Shown here: one piece after another, positions 47,849 to 61,672 of the stretch
Layout of the letters: each line of letters begins with the position of its first letter
Numbering within the stretch: position 1 is the first letter of the stretch
NCBI RefSeq assembly: GCF_031877795.1
Contig: NC_133932.1
Span: 37,277,180 to 37,341,179, forward strand
DNA from: Strix aluco
Lineage: Eukaryota; Chordata; Aves; Strigiformes; Strigidae
Direction of reading: 5' to 3'
Length of the DNA stretch: 64,000 nt
Program-made: the position numbers and the translations under genes
Notes under the pieces: model-generated
What the model saw: the letters and a program-made list of their open reading frames with translations, nothing else
Database searches by the model: none
What the model was told of the DNA's origin: nothing

Positions 47849-50800
47849 TGCCCCTGCGTGCCAGACCTGCCAGCCCTCACTGCCTCTCTGCCGCAGCAAG
47901 GGAGAGGTCCACACACACCCCCCAGAGACACTCAGCTGCCTTCCTTGCCACATTAGCACATGCTCTTTCATGCCAAACCCACAACTCTTTCCCACTCAGT
48001 ATGGATCTCGTGCCACTGAAATGGAAACTGCAATCCCGGGATGCTCCTCCCCTGTGAAGCAAGGCAGCCACATGCCTCCAAGGGCGCGGTGAACTGCCTG
48101 CTGTCTTTTTCTCTCATTAAGATTACTTTATTCATCCCTGTCAATGATGTTCATGACTAAGGCTGCTCCTGCAATTCATGGAAATTGCATACAACACCCC
48201 TAACAGATATGTATTTTTCCCTCTCAATGTACATGGTGTCATGTCTGTCTAAACACACACGTTTGGTTCGTGTGTCATTACTGAAGACAGAGGTCATCTC
48301 CAGCACATGTTTTAAATCCTCACTTATCTCCATCACCTATTCTTCCTGTAGTCTAACAGCTTCACCTCCTTTTCCTATTGACATCACCTCCCATGCTCAA
48401 AAGACACCAACACCAGTACAGCTGTGATCTCACTAACTCTAACCTCACACAATATTGTCAAGCCCTGGGATTTTTTGTTGGTTTTGGTTTTTTGCTGTTG
48501 TTTTTCATAGTAAATTAATTCAAACTTTCTGCAGTTTGCATTAATTTATTTGTATTTGTATTATTTTATCTAGACAATAAAAAGTCTAGATATGCTGTTC
48601 TGACACATAAGTCTCACTGAATTTTTGCCAGCCTGAAAAATTGTCTTTATTCATTAATCTATGCCTCACCTCTGACAAATGAAGCAGTGGAGAGTAAATG
48701 GAGTTTCTAATTTGGCAATATGAAGTTTGCCCACTTTTCCTGCATGTCAAACAGTTGAGCTTGAAAAACACCCTGAGAAACAACCTGAAAAAATTTTCCA
48801 GGGAAAAGTTATCAAAATCTCAAATTCTGACAGGAGAGGACATGCTCAGTTGAGCTCCTCCCTCCATCACTCACAGCAGCAAGTTCTGGTACTGGTGTGT
48901 TTCTCCTATCACTGCCATCTCTTAGGTATTTCATGTCTTGCACAACCCTCACGTGCTGACCAACCCATTGCCCTGTAGCCAAAGCCACTTTATTGCACTT
49001 CTCTCATACGCCTTGCATCGTAAGCATTTCTCTCCCTAGCATTTCTGCTTAGGCCATAAGTTTTGGAGTCACCCTTACTCAGATCACTTTTCTTTTTACA
49101 TTCCCTGGCTTTCTAGATCTATCTGTCTGTAGCATTATCTTGGAACTCTTATTATTTCTTACTTGCTTGCTACCACAACTGGAAATCCCTACTCCATTTT
49201 GAACTTGGGCTATTGCAACTTCCTTCTCTATTTTTATGTTCCTACACTACTTCTGGCAAAACCTCAAGGAATCCAAACTATTGGAAGTAACAAAGTGTCT
49301 GTCTCATTTTTATCAATTCTCTTCCTTTTCATTTGGTCTTCTAGAGAAGATGCACAGAAAAATTGGTTATGAAAACCAGCTGCTGCTTAGTCACAGGTGT
49401 GTACAGCATGCTACAATTTGAATCTCAAGCAATCATGCTGGTCCTGTGGGTGGATAACAGCTTACAAAAACTAACTTTTAAAGGTGGTTGAGTAAAGGTA
49501 CCAACTCATTGTAATGAATAAACAAATACACACTGGTATTCCACCTAAGGAGACTTTCTAAAGGAAAATTCCTTTCCTGAGTCACATTTCTGACCTACCT
49601 ACTAGCCCTCAAAGACAAATAAAAACCAGGAAATCTGGTCTTTCTGACAGCAGGTACAGTGTTCTCCCCACTGACGCTGCTGGAAAAGGGACCTCCATAA
49701 AAATGCATTTTAGTGTTGCTATGGTAAAATTATCTTTTAACAGAAAGAGGTAGATCCTGGATTCAGCAAAACATTATCCCAGCTAAGCCTGACAAGGGAC
49801 CATTGGTAGATGCTTTTAGATCCTATTTCTCAGGCATTTCCTACCAAGTTGTGCGACCAATCCATCAAACCAAGCCCACAACATCAAACCCCTGCTCCCT
49901 GCAGGCCCAGGCCGGCAGGAACAATGCATTGGCAGCCCAAGGCCATTTCACACCTCCTGGAAAAGCCCAGAGCTGTGACTGAGCAGCTGCTGAGCAAGTG
50001 GTCTGCACAGTGCACAACAGTGCTGGTGAGCAGAACATGCTGTGCATGCACACAGGTGACAAAGGCAAAGCAGGGCATGGACAGATCCTCTGAACACAAC
50101 TCGGGAGCCTCTGATGTCATTCCCTTGGTCTTCAGAGAGCCACTGCACACCAACTTGTGGCTTCCACGGCTCCCACCCAGGCAAGGCAGGTAGGAAGATG
50201 TCTCCAGGTTGTCATGTTTCCCAGTGGTTGACGGTGGGATTCCTCTCGCCAGACTTTAGATGCACACCAGCTGTGAGTCAGTGTGGACATAAATCCCCTC
50301 TGCAGCCAGTTCCTCCGCTCTGGTGGATGGGGTGAATCTTGCTCTAGCAGGATATTGTCTCCTTTCATTGTCTATGAAGTGAGCCTGAGTGAGCAGTTGA
50401 GCTGGAGACACTTACAGTGTAAATGTCTAAGGTCAGACAGGATGAATCCTCCCTCTTGTCCAAAAACAGGTGAGCCTAAAGACAAAGGCTTGAATGCACA
50501 TGTTTTTGTGTTAGGTATTATAATTTCTCTGTTAGTCACATATTTGCAGATTTTAGGAATGCACGACTGAAATCAAGGTCTGTTTTTTTGACTGCAGAGC
50601 CAGCAGGCACCAAACCCAGTCTGAAGTTCTCCTCTTTTTAGAGTAAATATTTTCAGCATATGGAAGGAAATGCTGCCAAGTGAGGGGAACATTAGCTGAA
50701 CTGCCTCACCGAACGGGCTGACAAATACCTACAGATCCCTCATTCCTCTCCTGCTGGGGCTGGCTCTGGCAGCCTTCACTCGCCAGAGCAATCGTGAAGC

Positions 50801-53800
50801 CAAAGAAACCATGTGCCCAGGTAAGGTGAGCCCAAGGTTGACTCTGTCAATCAGAGAGAAGGAACATGGTTCCAACAGCACTCACACAATTATCTGGCAC
50901 AGGTTTTGAAACCTCTGCTCAACAGCGATGATTCAGCAGTTGATTGCTGTTCATTTACTGGAAACTGCTTCTCGTCACTCAGAAGGAAAAACAACTGGAA
51001 AAGGCCTGTATCACTCAATTTTACATTAGACAAGACTATTATGGTCAATTGTAAGCTTACAAAAAAACCAAGTACTGGAAAGCTCCAAAATCAAAACATT
51101 TTTTTCTTTCAAGAACCTTTTAATTTTCATGTTACATAATGTTCCTTTTATTTGCCTTCTGTTTTTCTGGCCTTCTGGGTGTGCACTTCCCATTTTTCTC
51201 TGATCTCATGAAGACCAGAAACTCTGCTGTATATATAACCCTCCACACACCCCCACAGACACATACACACATGAAATTTCTTCCTATAACTGGGAGCAGA
51301 GCACTACAGGGGAAAAAAAAAAAAAAAGAAAAATAAATACACTTTTGCAAGATCCAAGAGAAGTAGCGTGAGTTTATGTTGTACCTGGCATCCCAGCCAA
51401 TATGCCAAAGACTAACCTGAGACCCTCCAGAGTAAAAAGCATGAGTGGCTGGCACCTGTGGAAACAATTTTTAACTGGAACTGCCACACACATACCACAG
51501 CCCATGGGAATGCAGGAATATGCAAAGTCCAGTCCCGAGCTTGACTAAGACAATGGCTACTCTGTAATTTCAGAAGGTCACGTCCCTAGGACTGGTGCTT
51601 CAACAAAGAGTAGCATCTAGTCCTGGAAGTGCCATACAGAAGAGCAATGGTTTTATCTGGTATCTTCACTCCACTGTTCTGATGCATCATCTGTCCACTG
51701 AAAGACTGACACCTGCCAGGAGTCTGCCTACAACATTTAATAGAGTTTGCATCTTGGGGACTTAACCTGTGGTTGGTTAGGAGCCTGGTGTGCCACAGGT
51801 ACATTTTACAGGTTACAGTAATGGATTTTCATTATTATGTGTCACTTCAGTAATCTTCAAAATAACACAAGGTCCCTTTTCTAACTCAGAAACAAAAGTA
51901 TAGATAATACTTAGCAAAAATCCTGTTGCTTTAAGTCTTTTCTTTCTGGCCAGGTCATCTGAGTTCAGGTACCAGCCACCAGGTACAAACATTTTTTGTA
52001 CTAGCTGGGAAAACTTACACAAGCTATCCCATCCTCATCAATGCTTGCCCTGCTCCTAGCATGTCCTGAGCCTTCACTTGGGCTCCTGGAGGCTGACACA
52101 ATGCCAGGAAGGGACCATACCCTATAGCTGTTTGAATTCCACATTACTCTTATTTCCAGGGAAAGCATCTTCCTGAGACTATGTACACAACTTTGCTTTG
52201 GCCATACCCCCCTCCCCAAATATAGCAACTATGCGTACATTTACATAGCAAAATAAAGACTGTGTTGCTCCTCACAACATCCATTTCAACATGTTGATTG
52301 GTACTATGGTTTCATCACATTTGACATCCCATCAGTGCTGCCTACAAGAGTAATAGGTGGACAGAGACTGCAACAGTTTTCCAGAGCACGTGCCTACAAA
52401 ACTTCCACTACGCAGGGGTGTCCATGTAACCTGCCTCATTCAGTGACACTTAAGGCCACATCCTGCTACAGACAATATAAGATGGTTTTATCAGGTGTGT
52501 AATGGCTGCTAATGATAGAACTAACCAGTGGGAGTTGCACCAAACCATCCCACACGTGTGATATCATCTTTACAAAGTGAGGCATCCCAGAGTTACACCA
52601 AGCTCACTCACAGTGACTCTCAGCCTGTGGCTTTCAGTCTCTGTGGGACAACTTGCTTTGCTTATACATTCACCAAGACACCAGGACAGGTAACTCTCCT
52701 CAGCTCAGTTCTTCCAGGACTCGATGCTATGGTCTGTCAAGGCAAGTGAAGCAGACAGTCCTAGGAATATGATTGTCTGAAGCTGTAGTATTTCCATGGT
52801 TTCAGTTATGGGTTCCACAACTTCAGACATATCCTTGGTTACCAGAGCATTATTTACACATTCATGAAAAAAAGTTAATTCACAAGTATATATAACAAAA
52901 CCCTGGGTTTTTGTTCACGTAATATGTAATACATGTTCTGAAATACTGCCACGTATTCAATAGATGCAATAATAACAACAGTGATTTGTGCCTGAATCCT
53001 CATCTTCTTTTACATACTTTCCCCAGTGTCCTCACAACTGCTGAACTCTTCTCTGGCCAGGTCCATCCCATCCCCACACAAAGTTAATGTAATTGGCCAG
53101 GTATTCTTAAAAGTATCTATCTTCTGATGGTGGGACAGAGGACAGTGGCCTGGGAGCTTCCCTTGCCTTTTGGGACCTGCCTTCTTGCTAATGGCTCCAG
53201 TAGTCCCCCTTACACCCCTGATATCCATCCCAAAAGGGAGCTCTGGGGAGTCCTGTCCTAGCGAGTATGAAATTAGCTGAAGTGATGATGGCACAGGTGA
53301 AAGAAGGATGCAACGTGTGCATCAGCCCACTCTCTGCAGTGATGAGGAGGGAGGGCGTTTGCTCCCAAACTGATACATTTTCAACCTCTTGGAAATCTTT
53401 GTGAATCCTCTCAATGGATTCCCCTCATGTACGCTCAGAAACCAGGTGGTTTCTGGGACATAGTTAGTGTGAGTTGCCAGATTACAAGATCCCGAAGAGG
53501 ACCTTTTTTATGGGACACCCGTAGACACCCTTGTCCTGCCTGGGGAAGGATAAGCCCTGCCCAGCAACCTCCCTCCAACTCAACATCTCCTCTCACCCCA
53601 GCACACAGCTGGGACTTTTCTCCATCCTCCCTTTCACTCAGGCTCTCTGATACCCTCTGTGGCTGGTGACTTCACATCACCACTACTGACCCCCAAGTCT
53701 TGAGGCTGGCTTCTCCTTCCCCAGAGATACGTATCTGCCTCCCCACTTATCCCTACAGTTTAACCAGGCAAGATGCTATCTCCACTCCACCTCTCTTGGT

Positions 53801-55920
53801 CCAAAACCCTCCTCCTTCCAGGCTACGACCTCTCCTCGCTGCTGTTGCAACCTCCTTCTCCAGGACATCATCTTCCACACAGGCAGATGACCGTCATCGT
53901 CCTCCCTGCACAAAGCAACCCTGGATGTCACGCAACTAACTGCTGTCTATCTTAAATATGGCCTTTTTCATTCCCCTATCACTTCTCCCTCTACACCTCT
54001 GGAGGCCAGTCTCAAGTGCCTTTGGTTCAAGGGACCTACAGAGCTCCAACAAGTTTAGATTCAGATCTTAGTCCCAGCTGCTGCTTCCCTCCTGTGTTAT
54101 GTGATTTTGTATGGAATCTATCTCACCTAAATCATTTCATCGTCTAAAGAGGCTCTAGTCTTACCTCGGCTGCCTAGACTCTCCCTAAAATCAATAGATA
54201 GACATCTAGGACTGGCAGGATGCCCAGGCCCCCAAAGGTACTCATTTCTCCCCATGCTTGGCAGGAGGAGCTTGGTGTGGGCAGCTTGCTCTGTGAATGC
54301 TGGTGTTAAGGGAAATGAAACTCATCTGGGTCACTTCGCTTCTCTTTTCAAAACTCACCACTTGCAACCATCTCCTCAGATCTCTGGACTTCACTTCTGC
54401 TGGACCTGCCTCCAAAGTTAACCTTTCTGTCTCATCACTACCTTGTAAACTCTTTCTTTTCGTCTCCTATTTCTCATGCCTTGCTCATCCCAGGTTGTAA
54501 TTACATTACTCATGGTAGGTCAAGCAAATGTGATGTCACAGGGTTGGTAAAACCGCTGGTCAAATTTGCCCCTTGTTAAGCCAGTATGATCTGATTTTTG
54601 GCCTCAACCCTACGAGCACGCACATACTTGTTTAATTGCATGCATGAGTTGTGGTGCTACCTGTGCTGGGACTATGCCCATGTGTGAAGGAAAGCACGTG
54701 CCCACAAGTGCAGAGGCTCACGGCCAGAGAAAGGGAAGGGGCTGGTTAGACTCCTTTCAACTGTGGCTGGGTCTGGAGGTCTGCTACATCCCACAGCGGG
54801 CTCTGTTGTCACAAACAGGATAAACAGGAAAATACCTAGGGTCTTGTGGCTCCAAAGCCTCAGTACAGGGCTGGTTCAGGGGACCATTCCTCAAAACAAG
54901 AAAGGAATAGAGAGCACAGCTGTAAAACCCAGCAGCCAGATGTCTCCCAGTCTCATCCTGGTACAAAAGAAGTGGCCCGCACAAGGCATGGGATCAAGCT
55001 AAAAATAAATCCTGGCGCTGTACCTGTATATTAACATTCATCCATCACCACAGTTATTAGCCAGGACTGAGCTGTAACATTTTATGGCATTTAGGACAGA
55101 CAACACTTTCTTTTGACTTAACAGTATCTCCTGTGAATTAATTCACTCAGCTATAAACTATTACTATCATGATAAACTGTGCATATAGTGGGTTTAAGTA
55201 TCAGGCAGGGAACAAAAGGTTTGCACACACTCTGTAAGGACTGTCAGGATACTGAGACAGGGTTAGAAACTGCTTAATGTAGGTGTCAACTTCAGGTGCT
55301 GCTGCCTCACTGAGGTCTGAGACAGGTGAGTGAGATTTAAGTGAGAGACAAAACATCTAAGACAACCATTCACTTCTCAGTGAACACTTTTTCCCATTTC
55401 CATAGAACAGCTCTTCCCATTTCTACAGCTACAAAGAGTTACAAAGGTTTTTGCTTTTGCAAGAGTTTAGTCCTAATCCAGTCTGTTGAAGTCAAAGACG
55501 TCCCTTGGCTGGAATAAGCATTTGATCAAGCCCCAGAAGGTATTTTTGTGGATCGTTTTTGTGGATCCTTTTGCACAAGGAGCAAAAAAAAAAAGAGCTA
55601 CAGGAATAGAACACCAGAGATGGTATTACCCCATTAGAGTGTTCCTAGAAAAGGACCTGATATTTTTACTTTGGGACAAAGATTCACAAGTTCTCCAGCA
55701 GGTAACAATGGCTTTTCCATGAAAAAGCTCATCAGATTCAGATCATTAGCCATATGCCCAAATTTTCTTCTTTTTTTTTGTATACTTTTTTGTTTTTAAC
55801 TGAAGTGAAGCCATGAATGCATGCCAGCCCTTTATCCTCCCCAAAAAGGGGGAGAAACTTAGTCATGATACATCCATCATTCCCAATTCTTCCAACAGCC
55901 TGAATACATCAACAAAAAGG
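47849..55920. other. Intergenic, no gene recognised
   Basis: Mixed intergenic sequence. A pyrimidine-rich, stop-poor segment lies at about 53520-54000, and a possible but weak MIR-like stretch near 54050-54150. An A-run lies at about 51311-51327. No exon, RNA gene or intact element is supported. Confidence 0.45.
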
Positions 55921-55924
55921 CCCA

Positions 55925-56424
55925 GTCTAATGAAAAAACTTTATTTGGAAAAAAATAGTAAGTAAAACAAGTTTCCATATGTTTACCATAAAAATAACCT
56001 AGACTCCACCTTGGGGTGTATAAAAATACAGACTACAGATTGTATATTTTGGCATTAGTTAAAAAATGCCTTTGTAAACATACCCTATTAAAATTTAACT
56101 GCAGCTTTTATCATTTACTCAAGTAACATATGAAAGGGCTAGAACACATTTATCACAGAAGCAGTCATTTTATCAGGGCTTAGTAATAGCAGTGATGTAT
56201 TGTGCAATTTGCAGTGCATGCCTGGTTTACAATATATTACTGGTGAGTACTATCCATACACATCTGTAAAGTATCCTTTAAAGTGTATCCAGATACATTA
56301 ACACCTATAAAAAAAAAAAAGTTATAGGAGCAGCAGACTTTTCAATCCTGTAGATAAGACTTAAGTTAACATATGTGGTTTGTGTTCAGACTGCTGGTCA
56401 AGAGAGGGACATGCAGGTGGTACT
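55925..56424 (-). other. Candidate minus-strand terminal exon / 3' UTR
   Basis: Read on the minus strand, AATAAA (55938-55943) is followed about 13 nt later by TTCA and then by a T/G-rich element (CTTTTTGTTGATG), a textbook cleavage site. Upstream on that strand lie about 350 nt of AT-rich, 3' UTR-like sequence, and a pyrimidine tract plus CTGTAG acceptor at about 56424. The only frame from the acceptor is about 18 codons, so a non-coding RNA or the 3' UTR of an unseen gene are both possible. It would converge on ETS2. Not proven. Confidence 0.3.
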
Positions 56425-59400
56425 ACAGCAGGAGGAAAAGTTTCCTTTTTTTTTTTTAGTGGTTACTGAGATGAGATTAGGACAAATATCCCCAAATAAC
56501 TCTAGACTGAGATTCAGCGTCACTTTTTGGACATGGTTTTTATGGTATCAAAATAAATGTTGTAAGAGTTCATACAACTCATTGAGCTGTCAGGTCTGGG
56601 TCCTTCCCATTCAGTTTGGATTTTAATAAGCCAGAGACGCTTGAAGGACTTCAGATCTTCTTAAGAAGTAGCTTACATGACTCACTGAATATTGCATTAC
56701 CCCAGCAATCACCTGGCTAAGCATACCTACCACCCACAGGCCAGTGGCAAACCCTCAGCATCCCTCAGTGCTGGTGGCAACCCAAGATCAAGCAGGAACA
56801 GCAATGAGCTCACTTGGGCCCTGCGTTTCTGCAAGAAATTCCTTTAACAGACTTATTCTAAGCCTTTCAAAGTAGTCACTGTTTCTACTACAAAGAGAGC
56901 AACAAAAGAGGGAGAGTTTAAATGAGTTATATTAAACCATCACAGCTACTAAAGTACATCTGAGTAAACCCCTAGTTACTTCACTGAAGCGGCAAGAACC
57001 ATATGAGTACCATACACCATTGCTGCATCTCAGACTTCATGAGCATACGGATAATAAGGTTTGTGTGTAAGCAACACGTTACAATGGCAGGAGGTGTACA
57101 CAACCACGCAGTGTGGGCATGAAGTGTTACACCACAGTGTTACCACGCAGCATCATGTATTTGCATAGGAACTAGACACCAAAGAGTAGAGGCACTGAGT
57201 GATTTCCTCCTTCAGTTTTTCTGAGGTTACTCTGTTGTGTTAAAGAAAGGGGGCTGCTATTTATTTTTAAAATTGAAGGCCTTCTGTATCTTAACTATAT
57301 TGCCTGGAAATTCCACATATGAAGGTCTGCAATTCAATGTAAAAACAATAAATGCCTTTTTGTCCTTTCAAGTGGGAAAGCTTTCATCATTACAAAAAAG
57401 GAGAAAGCAGGAGGAAAGTTAAGAAGATCTGCAGGTGGACAGCACAATGCCTCCTTTGAGTTGAGTTGAGGGGCAAAGACAGTTGCTCAATAAACACTCT
57501 GCTGTTTATTTTTTTTGAGTGTGTGTGAGATCGGGAATTCAAAGGATTATATTCAGTACAGCTTAGTCTTAGTAAAACACATATTCCAAGACCTGCACGC
57601 ATCACCAAATGTTACAGTCCATTTCATGAGACTTGAATATATCACTTCTGTTGTTTCTGTCACAGGAAGAATATCCTGAATGAAGGACAGTGTTTGATTT
57701 TGTAGCAAAGTAGATACTGGCAGTATATGGATTAACCAATTATCTCCGTTTACATAAGGAAAAGTTTGTTTTGATGTAGGATGAAAATGACTGGAAAATA
57801 CAAATCAGTTATTTCATCTTTTCTTTCCCATGTGCCATGCACACGTGCTAACAATATCCCCCATCCATTCATTACATGTTCTGTTTGCTGTGCCTTAACC
57901 TCATAGAAGAAGGTCGCTCCTTGTGCCAAGCTGAGAATATGCATTATACAAATTTGTGCACAACACATCGTTGTGCTCCAGAATAGTTGGAGTTTTTTTC
58001 TTTAAGAGAAGTTTGGAGACTGGAAAAAGTGGGCATTCTGTTCATGCCAGATTATTTTTGGAGGAAATTTATGTACAAATGAAAGGGAATATCCAACAGG
58101 AGATGCTGATGAAAAGCATTCAAATGACAAAGAGCCAGTGGCATTGCTCAGCTATCTGATTACAGGACATTTTCTCCAGTCAGCACAACGTCACTGAATC
58201 GATAGCAATTCTGCCCTGCAAGGCCACTTTGGGGAAAGCTGTGCACGCGTGTCCAGAAACAGTGTTTGCACTTTAACATCTGCTCTGCTTTATCAGTGAA
58301 TTTTACAGCCACTGCTGTTAACTGAATTCTGTTGCTGCCATGAGGTACCTCTGAACCCCAAGCCTGCTGCCTTGCACAAAAAACCAGGACCAGGCAGATG
58401 GAAGAGAGGGCATAGGATGAGCATGACAGGCTGTGGCCAGTGTGAGGGCCACCACCTCCAAAAGGGAGTCCAAAACTATTCTGTTTAGTCTAAAAAACAC
58501 CTAATGTAAATCAGCAAGCTGCTCAGGGATGCAAGAAACAAATCTGAGTGAAAGCCTTAACCAGTCCACAAGATGGTTCCCTCGTTTTCCAGGACTTTAA
58601 AATCAAATGCAGGTGACACTGGAACCATAGGTGAGGGCATTTCGCTTGGGCAGTTTTTTTCCCCATCAGCAGTGGCAAGTGACTTGGGAATTGGAGGCTG
58701 CTCCTGCCCAAGGAGACCTTGTCCCCCACACTGCCCACCTCTCCTCATGGTTGCCCATGCCCTGGCCAGCTGTGGCCTGAGCCCCTGCTGTTGGGAAGAG
58801 CACTGGCCAGGGACTCTCCCAGGACACACCAGAAACAAGGCAACCCTGTTTTACAAGGGTGCAGGGAACAGAGTTAAGCTGCACAAGCAGAAGTCTTGCC
58901 CTCGGCGCTGGAAAGCAAGCACCAGTCCGGTTTTGTTTGCTGCTGTAGATGTAACCTCCAGCAGTACTTAGCTCAAGTCTTGCTGTGGGTCTAGTGTATT
59001 CTGCCTGTGCACCTCCCAGCACTACTCATTTGGGTACCACCTTCAGGCATTATTAACGTTTCCTCTTATACTGGTGTGCCAAAACACCAGCACCCTCAAC
59101 AGGAGCAGGATGTTTTGTTTTTTTCTTTTTCTTTCTCCTTTTATTTTCTAGAAGAGGCTGGAAAGCATTTTGGCACACTTGAACATGAGGGATACTGTAA
59201 GTTCAAGGAACAAATAATATGTATTTATAAAGATTCAACTCAGTAGTTGGAGACTACTACTACTACAATGAAGACCCCCTGCAATGTCAGCCTCTGCTCC
59301 CATCGCTATGGAAAGGACCTGCTGGCTTTGCTGGGACCAGACAGGTCCCTGGCCAAAAGGGACTATGCAGCCAGCCGGCGGCTGAAAGATGTGCTTCAGC

Positions 59401-61604
59401 TGTGTGCTCACACAGGTTCAGGGGAAAAGGCATTTTCCAGATGGGCATCAGCCAGCCTGTGGGTGCTGGCAAGGCTGTCACCACACAGCAAGCCATTTGG
59501 TCTCCCTGTGCTCCCTACTGCACTTCATTCCAGCTCCAGACAGGGAGCTGCAGGGTCCAAGCTTTTGTCTCTCTGTCTGCATTTGCATTTTTAAGCTTGA
59601 GAGTAATTCAGGTTATAAATAGGTAATAGGAGAGGAGCTGAGCACTGGTACCACAGATTACAGAGGTTAAGCAGCAACATCAGCCCAGAGAATGGCCATT
59701 TCACCTCAAATCAGTCCAATTCCTGCTAGTAGCCCCTGGGGAGGTCCCCGATCACCACCCATGGTGGGGCCTGGGAAGATGCAGTAATTGCTCATACCAC
59801 CAGAAAGCCCATTGTCTGGGCAGCATTTAAATGGCTGGAATGAATAATTGTTAAATTATGGTGAGCTGAACAAGAAAAACACCCACAACGAGCAGCAAGA
59901 GCATTAAGTGTACCATCTAATGGTTCTGTGGGTGACCACAATTATTCTTCCATCTTTTCTGGAAACAAATTGTCCATCAAAGCCACACAGCTACAGACTG
60001 GTTTGTTCTGAGGGTAGCACCAAAATGTCACAAAAGGCTTCACGGGGTATATTCCTTTCCTCTACCTACTGCAACTGCCTGGTGCAGCATCGAGCTTCAG
60101 GGAGACGATGGTATGTTACAACTTCAGCTGGCACGAGTTCCCCGGAGAAGGTCAGCACACAGCTCACCCTCCTGGTGGGCGGTGGGTCTCAGTGTGGCAG
60201 CTGACATTTATCAAACACACTACACCCCCACCCCACAACTTGCATACAGGAGCGCTCAGCATCAGTGTCCTTCTGATCACTGGCACCAGACAGCCCTAAA
60301 ATGCCGCGTTGCTGCGTCCCTTTGGCACCAGTCCAACCACCTAATGTGGTTTCCTGTACGCCGCTTTCAAATCACAAACCATGGAAATATTTTATCTCTA
60401 GTTGCAGAATTGTATCACTGTGAATAGCATATCCTTCCTAATTAATAATTGTGATATTGCCAAGAAAGTTATGAAAGCTTGGGTCCCTCTAATAGTCTAG
60501 TTGGCCTGACATTTTCCCAAGTTTTCAAAAGTCATATTTTAGCAAATACTTCTCTTGTGCTTCTCAAAACTTTATGGAATATTTAGGGTAAATTTCTTTA
60601 ACTTAGAATTCTACCTTCTTTACGCTATTTCCATTCTAGGTCTATCCAAAGATGACCTGTCAATAAATTGCAGAGACATAATATTAAAATTCTAGTGAAC
60701 TGAGTGAATATTGAATAGGGAGGAGAAAACCAGTTTGCTGCAAAAACTAACCATTAATTAATGATTTAATATAGCCCAAACCATTTGAAAATAAGAGTTG
60801 TCAATTTGAAGAAGAAACATGGAAGTTTAATGTTTTAAAACAGAGGCTAGAATGAGATTGCTTCATGTTTAATAAACTGTTTGAGCCTTGCCATGCATTT
60901 TTGATATTTTGGCACTTTGACCTGGGAAGTTGGAAGCTAGAATGGGCTGGTTTCTTTGGTTAAGTTAATCTTTTTAATAAAGCCTATAATAAAGCAAACT
61001 AAACTAAACTAACTAATTTGTCCAAAACCAAAATAAATTCAAAAAACCCAAAGAAGGTCTAACCAAAAACTGCATCACTATTAGGAGATGCTTCTCAGAC
61101 CAGTCACTGCTCCGCCCCCTGCCCTGCGCTACCAGCAGTTGCAGCACCCACATGGGGCATAGGGGATCCCCACTGGAAACACCTGACTCCCTGCTTGAAT
61201 TAGGGAGCCATGGCCTGGGGCTTGAAGCACAGTTTTATAGGGTTTTATTTTCTGAAGGTGAATCATATTTGCATTTGCACAAAAAGCAAATGGAAACAAG
61301 TATTAAACCCTCACAATTCTTCCCCAAATGGAAGTCTCACCCCCTGACAGACTTATTCACAGAACAGTAAGTTGCCACGTCAGAAACTCAACTACAACAG
61401 GCATCAGCAGACTCTGCTGGTGGTGAAGGGGCTCAAGATTTAAGCAACGTCCCAAAGCAAGTAGGAGCAGAAATTAGGACCCCCATGCGCTAGGTTTGGG
61501 ATCAACAGGGAAAAGTGCTCAGTGATGCAACAGCCTTTTAAATCACCCTGTCTGGTGCACAATGTCTGCAGCACTCCAGTATTGCTGTCAAAGCCCGGCA
61601 GAAT
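56425..61604. other. Intergenic, no gene recognised
   Basis: No coding exon recognised; I looked specifically for PSMG1-like exons on the minus strand and saw none. A GC-richer portion (about 58560-58950) gives 93-132 codon frames on both strands without family resemblance. Confidence 0.45.
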
Positions 61605-61672
61605 CTCAGCTCGTGTAAATCACTGCAACTCTACTGGTGCTCATGGAGCCACACTGGTTTACACCAGCTGAG
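61605..61672. repeat. Imperfect 29-bp palindrome (MITE-like relic)
   Basis: The left arm 61605-61633 (CTCAGCTCGTGTAAATCACT...) pairs with the right arm 61644-61672 (...GGTTTACACCAGCTGAG) at 22 of 29 positions, around a 10-nt loop. The arm sequence 'GTGTAAA..CA' with 'TTTACACCAGCTGAGGA' recalls a palindromic repeat scattered in sauropsid genomes, probably a non-autonomous DNA transposon. The family name is not known to me. Confidence 0.6.

Noticed and set aside
54030..54150. MIR-like SINE
   Set aside because: A 'cagatcttagtcccagctg...gttatgtgatttt...aaatcatttcatc' pattern is reminiscent of MIR, but too many mismatches remain to call it without an alignment score.
59074..59178. 11-bp exact inverted repeat (GTGTGCCAAAA / TTTTGGCACAC)
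   Set aside because: Exact inverted repeats of this length are expected by chance in a 64-kb window, and there is no flanking element structure.
61425..61500. Possible antisense MIR-like fragment
   Set aside because: Only scattered matches around CAAAGCAAGTAGGAGCAGAAATTAGGACC; not above what chance could give by eye.
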